NCBI GenBank assembly: GCA_029560455.1 | Contig: JAKQKW010000185.1 | Location: 1 to 10,590 of the forward strand | From: Candidatus Rifleibacteriota bacterium | GTDB taxonomy: Bacteria > Riflebacteria > Ozemobacteria > Ozemobacterales > Ozemobacteraceae | DNA: 10,590 bases | Direction: 5' to 3' | Part shown: positions 1 through 5,422 of the stretch, piece after piece | Position numbering within the stretch: the first letter of the stretch is position 1 | Layout of the letters: each line of letters starts with the position of its first letter | Notes under the pieces: model-generated | The model's input: the letters and a program-made list of their open reading frames with translations, nothing else | Database searches by the model: none | What the model was told of the DNA's origin: nothing | Program-made: the position numbers and the translations under genes

Positions 1-485
1 GATTCGTGGCAGAAAGCCAGGCGGTTGAAACGGTCGATGCCGATAATCGTCGGAATATCATAGTCGATGCGCAGACTGCGCCCGATAAGTGAATGTACGT
101 CGATTACCACCGGCACTGCAGTTTTGAAATCTTTGAATTTATCTTCGATGCGCTGCCGATGATCGGCAAACTCGGTGCCGCTCGGGTTATAAACCCAGAT
201 CGTATCAGCGGCAAACAGATAGCGCAGGCTGATATGGTCGGCCCATTTGCGCAGATCGTGCCGTAATGCCCAACTGCCCGTGAGAATCAGCATCGCTTTT
301 CTTATGTATGGCCGGTTTGTCCAGGTTTTGCCATCGAGGTCGACAAATTCGAACGGCGTAAAGACATCACCAATCGCCACCTTGCGCACATGCAGCGGCG
401 GAAACGGCTTTTCTTCGGTTTCCAGCGCCGACGCGACGTTCACCGCAGCAATTCCCATGAGTAACAGCAAAAACAGCTTTTTCAT
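1..485 (-). CDS. Exported thioredoxin-fold protein lacking the CxxC motif (C-terminus cut by window edge)
   Basis: An open frame runs leftward from ATG at 485 to the window edge with no stop, giving 161 residues. Residues 1-20 form a signal peptide (MKK, then a leucine-rich core, then VASA), so the product is probably periplasmic. The rest reads as a redoxin (AhpC/TSA or YtfJ-like) fold: a GDVFTPFEFVDLDGKTW block at 39-55, a hydrophobic strand ending in GSW at 70-72, and a DIPTIIGID block that supplies the family's usual cis-proline. The positions that normally hold WCxxC are W72-A73-L74-R75-H76, so both redox cysteines are absent. Such a protein cannot act as a disulfide reductase and more likely binds a partner. 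The start is supported by the signal peptide, although the ribosome site is poor (a GGGG run only 3 bases before ATG). The gene is divergent from proline dehydrogenase. The fold call is by motif only; the gene is sound, its role unknown. Confidence 0.8.
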   Translation of the reverse strand, partial: MKKLFLLLLMGIAAVNVASALETEEKPFPPLHVRKVAIGDVFTPFEFVDLDGKTWTNRPYIRKAMLILTGSWALRHDLRKWADHISLRYLFAADTIWVYNPSGTEFADHRQRIEDKFKDFKTAVPVVIDVHSLIGRSLRIDYDIPTIIGIDRFNRLAFCHE

Positions 486-540
486 CAGCCCCAGCTTATC
501 AGACCACACCCGCGCCGTGCAAGCTTCTAAAACATACCTT

Positions 541-564
541 GCAGCAAACTGTGTAAACAGCTGC
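541..564. promoter_or_regulatory. Nested palindrome in the divergent promoter region
   Basis: CTGT-gtaa-ACAG (549-560) is a 12-base dyad. It is overlapped by a second inverted pair, GCAGC (541-545) and GCTGC (560-564). It lies between two divergent genes, just upstream of the putative -10 of proline dehydrogenase, where an operator would be expected. The 4-base spacer excludes a classical CTGT-N8-ACAG LexA box. An operator role is inference. Confidence 0.3.
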
Positions 565-584
565 ACGGGCAATTTCACCTGTGG

Positions 585-590
585 TAGAAT
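585..590 (+). promoter_or_regulatory. Possible -10 element (TAGAAT) for proline dehydrogenase
   Basis: TAGAAT matches TATAAT at 5 of 6 bases and would start transcription near 597. That leaves a short leader holding the ribosome site GAGAGG (607-612), 7 bases before the ATG at 620. No convincing -35 box sits at 16-18 bases upstream, so the promoter is uncertain. The RBS is what decides the start codon at 620 over the in-frame GTG at 581. Confidence 0.35.
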
Positions 591-619
591 TACATGACAG
601 AATAACGAGAGGTCTTCAA

Positions 620-1438
620 ATGAACCATTTAACCGATGACTGCCGCTGGGCATTGCCCGATCTGGACGCTGCCATTGAATGGGCCGGCCACCGTCGGCGC
701 TCTGGCATAACAGTCGCCTTAGACCCGCTTGGAGAATATGCCAAAAATGCTGCGCAGACTGACGTAAATGCAGCCAGCTATCTCAATGCCCTCATCCGTA
801 TCGGGGAAAAGGCCGTCGATGCCTCTCTGGCGATAAAGCTTTCTGCTCTTGGCCTTACTTTCGCGCGCGACCTCGCCGAAAAACATCTTGAAGAAATTCT
901 TAAGTCTGCCGCCTCTGCCGGCGTTGTCGTCGAAATCGACATCGAGGGTACCCCGTCGGTGCCGCAGGTTTGTGAAATGGCGCAGAATGCCGCCTGTCAT
1001 GGCTTTAAAACGGTTCTGGCTTTACAGGCTTACCTAGATCGCACACCGCAGGATCTTGCTGACAGCCTGGCTGCCGGGCTGAAAATACGCCTGGTGAAGG
1101 GCGCCTACAAAGGCGATACTGACGATTTCGCGCGTATTCAGCAGATGTTTCTGGCCCTGTTCGAAAAACTGCTCGCTTCAGGCCGGGCATTCGATGTCGG
1201 CACCCATGACCCGCTGTTGCTGAAGGCCATGACCGCCAGACTCGGCACTCACAACCGCGAACAGGTGTGCTTTGGCTTTCTCAAGGGGCTTGCTGATGCC
1301 ACCAAAGACCAGATGGCCAGTTCCGGCTACCAGGTCTCAGAATACGTTCCGTTCGGTGAGAACCGCACGGCCTATGTCACCCGCCGCCTCGCCTACCTGA
1401 AACGCCTGGCATCTCTTGGCCTGGCACCAGTTCCCTGA
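620..1438 (+). CDS. Proline dehydrogenase (FAD-dependent, monofunctional)
   Basis: The 272-residue product matches the FAD-dependent proline dehydrogenase TIM barrel, which oxidises L-proline to delta-1-pyrroline-5-carboxylate and passes electrons to the quinone pool. Blocks appear in family order: VALDPLGEY (32-40), AIKLSALG (71-78, with the conserved Lys), VEIDIEG (104-110), LQAYLDRT (135-142), IRLVKGAY (156-163), GTHDP (194-198), EQVCFGFLKG (214-223) and YVPFGENRTAYVTRRL (242-257). The paired R255-R256 of the YxxRR motif is the usual carboxylate-binding site for proline. It is near the short end for the family and has no aldehyde dehydrogenase domain, so it is not a PutA fusion. The P5C dehydrogenase must be encoded elsewhere. 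ATG at 620 is preferred because GAGAGG lies 7 bases upstream and homology begins soon after. The gene stands alone, with 151 bases before the next start. Family assignment is secure; the in vivo electron acceptor is not visible. Confidence 0.93.
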   Translation: MNHLTDDCRWALPDLDAAIEWAGHRRRSGITVALDPLGEYAKNAAQTDVNAASYLNALIRIGEKAVDASLAIKLSALGLTFARDLAEKHLEEILKSAASAGVVVEIDIEGTPSVPQVCEMAQNAACHGFKTVLALQAYLDRTPQDLADSLAAGLKIRLVKGAYKGDTDDFARIQQMFLALFEKLLASGRAFDVGTHDPLLLKAMTARLGTHNREQVCFGFLKGLADATKDQMASSGYQVSEYVPFGENRTAYVTRRLAYLKRLASLGLAPVP

Positions 1439-1445
1439 GCCAGGC
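1419..1445 (+). terminator. Weak hairpin over the proline dehydrogenase stop codon
   Basis: GCCTGGC (1419-1425) and GCCAGGC (1439-1445) form a perfect 7-bp stem with a 13-base loop that contains the TGA stop. No T-run follows, so it is not a canonical intrinsic terminator. It might mark the mRNA 3' end or be chance. Confidence 0.25.
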
Positions 1446-1495
1446 AGTGCCTTCAGCCCCGGGTTAAAGAAAATGATCCATGGTGCCAGATTTAT

Positions 1496-1558
1496 TTGAT
1501 TATCTGTGATAAATTTATTGCAGCCGCAGAGTGAATGAAAATTTTAGCCTTGATTATC
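1496..1558. repeat. Direct repeat TTGATTATC(T/A)G, two copies 54 bases apart
   Basis: TTGATTATC occurs at 1496-1504 and again at 1550-1558, followed by TG and AG respectively. The first copy also forms a small dyad, TTATC-tgt-GATAA (1500-1512). Both lie in the 151-base gap before the NTPase/channel operon, with a start-to-start spacing close to five helical turns. This would suit a pair of regulator sites, but no regulator is known. Confidence 0.35.
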
Positions 1559-1589
1559 AGCAGGCCAAAATCCCGGGAGATAACCAGTA

Positions 1590-2855
1590 TTGTCAGAGGA
1601 ACCCCGCAAAACTATCTGGAACTTCGTTCAACCTCAAAAATTTGAGCTCCCGGCCGAACCCGCCTCTCGTAAGGCCCGGTCATTTTTTCAGAAGCTGTTC
1701 CCGGGCATGAATAAAGAAGACGCTGAAATTGGTCACGAGGCGGTGCAAAGCGAGCTTAAAAATGCGCCCGGATCTCTTATTGACTGGCTGGCACCATTTC
1801 CTTCATGGTTGCAGGCTGCAGCTGCCATAGAAAAGAACCTGCTGCAATGGCTTGAGGATGATTCACCTGACGGGAACTCAAGGGTGATGGTGGCCCCTTA
1901 TGGCAGTGGTCTCGGCGAAATACTTGCGGCTCTGGCCGAAGAGAAAAAATGGCGGGTTTTGGCTGCTCCTGATTGCCGGGTTTTGAGAACGCGTGATTTC
2001 AGCTGGCTGGCCGACCTGCCTTTGGATTCTGGCGGGCCGCTGATCATACCCAGGCTCGAAGCATTTTTTCTGCGACATTTTAATGGCCTCGAACATCTGA
2101 GAAAGCTCGTTGAAAAGTTGTTTAATACCGGGGCGCGCTGTGTGATTGGCTGTAACAGCTGGCTTTGGCATTATGTCGTTTCGGCCATGCATATTCAAGA
2201 CAGCTTTGGCCGGGTGTTTTATCTGCAGAGTCTGCAGGCACAAGACCTGCAGCAGCTTTTCTGCGGGCTTGAATCGCAGCAGAATCATCGGCCGACTGTT
2301 TTCAGACAGGCTGACGATGGCAGCTTTGTTCTTCCGCCTGAAATAACCGGTAAGGGCCGGGTCGAGGCGGCAGATAATATTACCGGTGCCAGGGGCGAAT
2401 TTCCGTCGTCTTTTCTCAAGAAGCTGGCCCTCGAATCCCGCGGGATTCCTCTGGTTGCCTGGGCCATCTGGCGTAACAGCCTGCGTCTCGCACCTGACGA
2501 AGACGTTGCTGAAATTGCCCGTGAAGTTGCGGATAGTGATGCGACTGCCACAGCAAAAGCTAAAACCATCTGGGTAAAAGCTTTTGAAGATATTGAGCTG
2601 CCCAAGGCGCCAGAAGGAGTGGGTCAGGCTGGCGCATTTCTGTTGCTTTTTCTGCTTCAACATGATGGACTCAAGACTGAAACAATTTTTGAACTGCTCA
2701 ACTTCGGCAGAGATCAGCTTATCAGCCTCCTGAACCGGCTGCAGAAGGCTGGTATTATCGTTCTGGAAAACAGCGTCTGGCGCGCAGGCTGGCAGGGATA
2801 CCCTGCCATCAGACGCTTTCTCGCCGAGCAGGATCATCTGCAGGATGCAATGTAA
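1590..2855 (+). CDS. Degenerate P-loop NTPase-like protein with winged-helix-like C-terminus, partner of MscS channel
   Basis: A 421-residue soluble protein with no signal peptide or membrane segment. An N-terminal charged stretch (1-60) precedes an NTPase-like core: strand plus loop VAPYGSGLGEI (101-111), then PLIIPRLEAFFLRHFNGLE (150-168) in the Walker B position, then CVIGCNSWLWHYV (184-196) like a sensor strand. The P-loop lacks the invariant Lys and the following Ser/Thr, so ATP hydrolysis is doubtful. SRGIPLVAWAIWRNSLR (283-299) fits a helical lid, and residues about 347-415 look like a winged helix (LNRLQKAGIIVLENSVWRAG). I recall similar proteins beside MscS genes in other bacteria but cannot name a curated family. 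TTG at 1590 is chosen because GGGAGA (1575-1580) lies 9 bases upstream and no ATG occurs before residue 40. The channel gene starts 2 bases after its stop, so the pair is an operon. A role as channel regulator is inference. Confidence 0.75.
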   Translation: MSEEPRKTIWNFVQPQKFELPAEPASRKARSFFQKLFPGMNKEDAEIGHEAVQSELKNAPGSLIDWLAPFPSWLQAAAAIEKNLLQWLEDDSPDGNSRVMVAPYGSGLGEILAALAEEKKWRVLAAPDCRVLRTRDFSWLADLPLDSGGPLIIPRLEAFFLRHFNGLEHLRKLVEKLFNTGARCVIGCNSWLWHYVVSAMHIQDSFGRVFYLQSLQAQDLQQLFCGLESQQNHRPTVFRQADDGSFVLPPEITGKGRVEAADNITGARGEFPSSFLKKLALESRGIPLVAWAIWRNSLRLAPDEDVAEIAREVADSDATATAKAKTIWVKAFEDIELPKAPEGVGQAGAFLLLFLLQHDGLKTETIFELLNFGRDQLISLLNRLQKAGIIVLENSVWRAGWQGYPAIRRFLAEQDHLQDAM

Positions 2856-2857
2856 AC

Positions 2858-3682
2858 ATGTCACCAGAAAACGTTGGCCCCGAACAGATTTTTCGTGATT
2901 TTGACCAGATTCCGTTTTTTTATATAGTTTTTCTGGTTCTGGCTGCAATTTTGCTCAGCAGCCTCATCCGTCGTCTGATTCCTTCGCTGGCACGTATTCT
3001 GCCGCCGAGATTCAGTTATTATCTTTTGCCTTTGACACCAATTTTCAGACTTATGATAACTGGTCTGGCTCTTTTGATGATTGTGCCTACCATTGTCAAG
3101 CCGAGTATGCAGAATTTTATCGCATTTTTCGGTGCCATTGGCCTGGCCCTGGGTTTTGCTTTCAAGGATTTTGCATCGAGCCTGATTGCGGGCATAATTG
3201 CAGTCTATGAGCAGCCATATCGTGTTGGCGACCGTGTAACTATCAACGGTGTTTACGGCGAAGTTCAGTCGATCAATCTCAGGGCGCTGAAGCTTGTTAC
3301 ACCTGATGATGACGCGGTAACTATTCCACATAACTGCATCTGGAACGGTATGGTAATGAATTCCAACGATGGCTGCCGTGAGCAGCAATGTTCTGCGCTA
3401 TTTTACCTGAGCCCTGATCACGACGCTGAGATGGTTTGTCAGATTCTGCGTGATGTTGCCCTCGCAAGCCCATATACGCTGTTTTCGCGCCCCGTTCGCG
3501 TTGCCGTTCGCGAAATGCCATGGGCAACTCAGTATCGCATCAGAGCTTACCCGGTCGACGGGCGCGACGCCTTTACATACATTTCTGATCTTACATGCCG
3601 TGGTAAGGCCGCTCTTCGCGAAGCCGGCCTGGAATTTCCGGTGGTTGGTGCTGTTGCCGGTAAATCTGACGAGATTATCTGA
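2858..3682 (+). CDS. Small MscS-type mechanosensitive channel
   Basis: A 274-residue inner-membrane protein with three predicted helices: about 19-40, 60-80 and the pore helix 86-117. The pore helix carries the small-residue pattern of MscS TM3 (FFGAIGLALGFAFKDFASSL, 90-109). It is followed by the hallmark beta domain YEQPYRVGDRVTINGVYGEV (117-136) and the strand-loop TPDDDAVTIPHNCIWN, which builds the cytoplasmic cage. The C-terminal alpha/beta domain (about 175-265) is present, so the protein is complete and close to E. coli MscS (286 aa). It should open under membrane tension and release small solutes on osmotic downshock. The start has only a distant AGGA (2842-2845) and lies 2 bases past the upstream stop, so translation is probably coupled to the NTPase-like gene. 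MscS family membership is secure; conductance and ligand control cannot be judged. Confidence 0.93.
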   Translation: MSPENVGPEQIFRDFDQIPFFYIVFLVLAAILLSSLIRRLIPSLARILPPRFSYYLLPLTPIFRLMITGLALLMIVPTIVKPSMQNFIAFFGAIGLALGFAFKDFASSLIAGIIAVYEQPYRVGDRVTINGVYGEVQSINLRALKLVTPDDDAVTIPHNCIWNGMVMNSNDGCREQQCSALFYLSPDHDAEMVCQILRDVALASPYTLFSRPVRVAVREMPWATQYRIRAYPVDGRDAFTYISDLTCRGKAALREAGLEFPVVGAVAGKSDEII

Positions 3683-3775
3683 TTTTAAGATAAGCCGTCC
3701 ACAACCCATATTCAAAAGAAAAAATCTGCCAGCCCTGAAAAAATTAGTCTGAGCGATAGACCACGGCATCGAACA

Positions 3776-3894
3776 GGTATAGAATTGCCCTTATGGCATT
3801 ACTGCGTTTGCGCATGCTTTGGCGTCACAAACGCGGGTGAATTGCAGAAACCTGTCAGCAGATGTGACAAACGAACGAACAAAAAGGGGAAAGC
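3776..3894 (+). promoter_or_regulatory. Putative -10 and structured leader of the small secreted-protein gene
   Basis: GGTATAGAAT (3776-3785) holds a -10-like element without a clear -35 box. If used, it gives a leader of about 100 bases. That leader contains the inverted pair GCGTTTG (3804-3810) and CAAACGC (3828-3834), extendable to 9 pairs with one wobble, around a 17-base loop with a GCATGC palindrome. The leader ends in a strong ribosome site, AGGGGAAAG, just before ATG 3895. No T-run follows the hairpin. A regulatory role is unproven. The rest of the 3683-3775 gap shows only A-rich sequence. Confidence 0.35.
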
Positions 3895-4359
3895 ATGAAA
3901 TACCTGATTATGGCTGTTATCTGTCTCGGAATTCTTGCGACCGGGGCGCATGCAATGATAGAAACTCTCAACCTCGATGAGCTGGTTGGCCGTTCAGAAA
4001 TGATCGTAACCGGCAGAGTCACTGCAATCAAACCGGTGCCAAGAACGCCTGAAAATGCGGCGCTGTATGCCGACCTGCCCGGACAGCTTTCTTTTCTCGA
4101 TAACGAAATCGAAGTTGCCGAGAGCGTCAAAGGCAGTCTGAAAGTCGGCGAAAAGCTCAGTATAAGAACTCTCAGCGGCTTCGAAGATTCGACTACTTTT
4201 GTTGCTGATCGCACTTATCTGTTGTTTCTTGCTGTCAGAGACGGGCAATATGAGATTGTAAACACGCCGCAGGGCTGCTGGCCAGTCGAAGAAGACGGCA
4301 AATTCAGTGGCATGGGCTTCGAAACGACCATGGAACAGGTCAAGACTGCGGTCAAATAA
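3895..4359 (+). CDS. Small secreted beta-rich protein of unknown function
   Basis: A 154-residue protein. Residues 1-20 are a classic signal peptide (MKYLIMAVICLGILATGAHA) with an AHA cleavage site, so the product leaves the cytoplasm. The mature part alternates strands and turns: LDELVGRSEMIVTGRV (27-42), a second strand block ending VAESVKGSLKVGEKLSI, then FVADRTYLLFLAVRDGQYEIV and NTPQGCWPVEEDGKF near the end. This pattern, including the VKG-x-L-x-VG turn, TYLLFL strand and final QGCWPV, resembles small OB- or NTR-like secreted domains found in many uncharacterised bacterial proteins, but I cannot assign a named family. There is a single cysteine in the mature part and no lipobox. The strong ribosome site AGGGGAAAG supports this ATG. 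The next gene starts 39 bases downstream on the same strand, so it may belong to the envelope-protein cluster to its right. Confidence 0.82.
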   Translation: MKYLIMAVICLGILATGAHAMIETLNLDELVGRSEMIVTGRVTAIKPVPRTPENAALYADLPGQLSFLDNEIEVAESVKGSLKVGEKLSIRTLSGFEDSTTFVADRTYLLFLAVRDGQYEIVNTPQGCWPVEEDGKFSGMGFETTMEQVKTAVK

Positions 4360-4363
4360 CCTT

Positions 4364-4393
4364 TTGTCAGGTGGGGCAATTGTGAGATATAAG
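4364..4393 (+). promoter_or_regulatory. Possible promoter (TTGTCA-N18-TATAAG) for the membrane/TPR gene
   Basis: TTGTCA (4364-4369) and TATAAG (4388-4393) each match the sigma-70 consensus at 5 of 6 bases, with an 18-base spacer. The predicted start site is near 4400, on top of the ATG at 4399. The message would then be leaderless, or the ATG at 4408 would be used. No good ribosome site precedes 4399, which agrees with either reading or with coupling to the upstream gene. Confidence 0.4.
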
Positions 4394-4398
4394 AAACC

Positions 4399-5421
4399 AT
4401 GAGCGAAATGATTACCAGTGATTTTCCGGATCGCGCGGCTGCAGAAAAAGATAAGAAGGTCGGAAGAACCTGCTTTTCGCACCTCTGGAGCCTTTCCTGT
4501 TCATCGACCTTTCTGGTTACCGGAATCGGCTTTGCGTTAATTCTGGCGTTTCTCGGTGCCACCCGTAATTATGGCCTTGCTTCCGGGTTCGCCTTTGTTT
4601 ACGCGTTTTTCTGGCAGCGGCGCGCTACCCGTCGGGGCTGCTTCATGCCGGTTTTCATTTTCATGGCATTCATCACCTGGCAACTGCTGGTGGTTGGGGC
4701 GCTGGTCTATAACACCGGCATTTACCGGCAGATCGACTTTGTGCAGCTGCGCAGCGATTTGAAGCGCGAGGCGCCAGAACTCTACGAGTTTGGTGAAAAG
4801 GTTGTGAAAACCATCGGGATCGGTGGCCAGTCTGTGTTTACAGACGTTCTCAATGCCGCCCGCAACGCGGTTGCTGAATTTACCATCGACCCCGAAGAGA
4901 AGCGCCTGATCGAACTCGAACGCGCTTTTCAGGAAAATCCCGGCAGTGTCTCTGCTGTCATGGCGCTTGCTGAAGCCTATGCCACCCGTTCAGATCTCGC
5001 GTCAGTAAAACTGGCGACAGCTCTTTATGAGGCTCTCGTCGAGGTCGAACCAAACGATACCTGTCTGGCAGCCCTCGCAGATTGCTACGCCCGGCTGCTG
5101 CGGCCAGATATGGCCTTTGCAACCGCGGCCCGTCGTGCCTGGCTGCCGCAGGCACCGCTTGACCGGGTTGCCCGTCAGCTCGCTCTGCTGGCAGTAACTG
5201 TTAATGATCTGCCGCGCGGTATATTTGAACTTGAAAAGCTGCTGCTGATACCGACGGCCGAAGAGCCTGAAATTAAACTGCTGCTGGCTGGTCTGAATCA
5301 TGATTCGGGCAACGACGCAAGAGCTACGCTGCTGCTGAATGAAATAATCGCTGAAGTGCCGGCCGGGTTTGCAACTGCTCAACAGGCCGCAAAGCTGCAG
5401 CAGATATGGCAGGCGAAATAA
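4399..5421 (+). CDS. Inner-membrane protein with three helices and TPR-like C-terminal domain
   Basis: A 340-residue protein. After a charged N-terminus come hydrophobic helices at about 37-54, 59-72 and 82-104. The loop QRRATRRG (73-80) is strongly positive, which by the positive-inside rule puts it in the cytoplasm and the long C-terminal part outside. Residues about 165-340 are helical pairs of TPR type: ERAFQENPGSVSAVMALAEAYATR, then ALYEALVEVEPNDTCLAALADCYARL, then FELEKLLLIPTAEEPEIKLLLAGL and a final pair near ARATLLLNEIIAEVPAGFA. TPR domains hold protein partners. The next gene, for a giant secreted protein, starts one base after this stop, so the secreted protein is the obvious candidate partner. 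No enzymatic motif is seen. The start at 4399 is uncertain: an in-frame ATG lies at 4408 and neither has a clear ribosome site. TPR and topology are read by eye; function is unknown. Confidence 0.8.
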   Translation: MSEMITSDFPDRAAAEKDKKVGRTCFSHLWSLSCSSTFLVTGIGFALILAFLGATRNYGLASGFAFVYAFFWQRRATRRGCFMPVFIFMAFITWQLLVVGALVYNTGIYRQIDFVQLRSDLKREAPELYEFGEKVVKTIGIGGQSVFTDVLNAARNAVAEFTIDPEEKRLIELERAFQENPGSVSAVMALAEAYATRSDLASVKLATALYEALVEVEPNDTCLAALADCYARLLRPDMAFATAARRAWLPQAPLDRVARQLALLAVTVNDLPRGIFELEKLLLIPTAEEPEIKLLLAGLNHDSGNDARATLLLNEIIAEVPAGFATAQQAAKLQQIWQAK

Positions 5422-5422
5422 T

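Noticed and set aside
549..560. LexA (SOS) box reading of CTGT-gtaa-ACAG
   Set aside because: The spacer is 4 bases, not 8, and no SOS gene is nearby.
581..622. GTG start at 581 for proline dehydrogenase
   Set aside because: It overlaps the putative -10 and lacks a ribosome site, whereas ATG 620 has GAGAGG at 7 bases.
1878..2948. Minus-strand open frame of 356 codons
   Set aside because: It lies antisense to the NTPase-like gene and runs into the channel gene. Its sequence has no domain pattern, and both plus-strand genes have clear family or operon support.
2861..3388. Minus-strand frame of 175 codons antisense to the channel
   Set aside because: The MscS signature on the plus strand is unmistakable; this frame is composition-driven.
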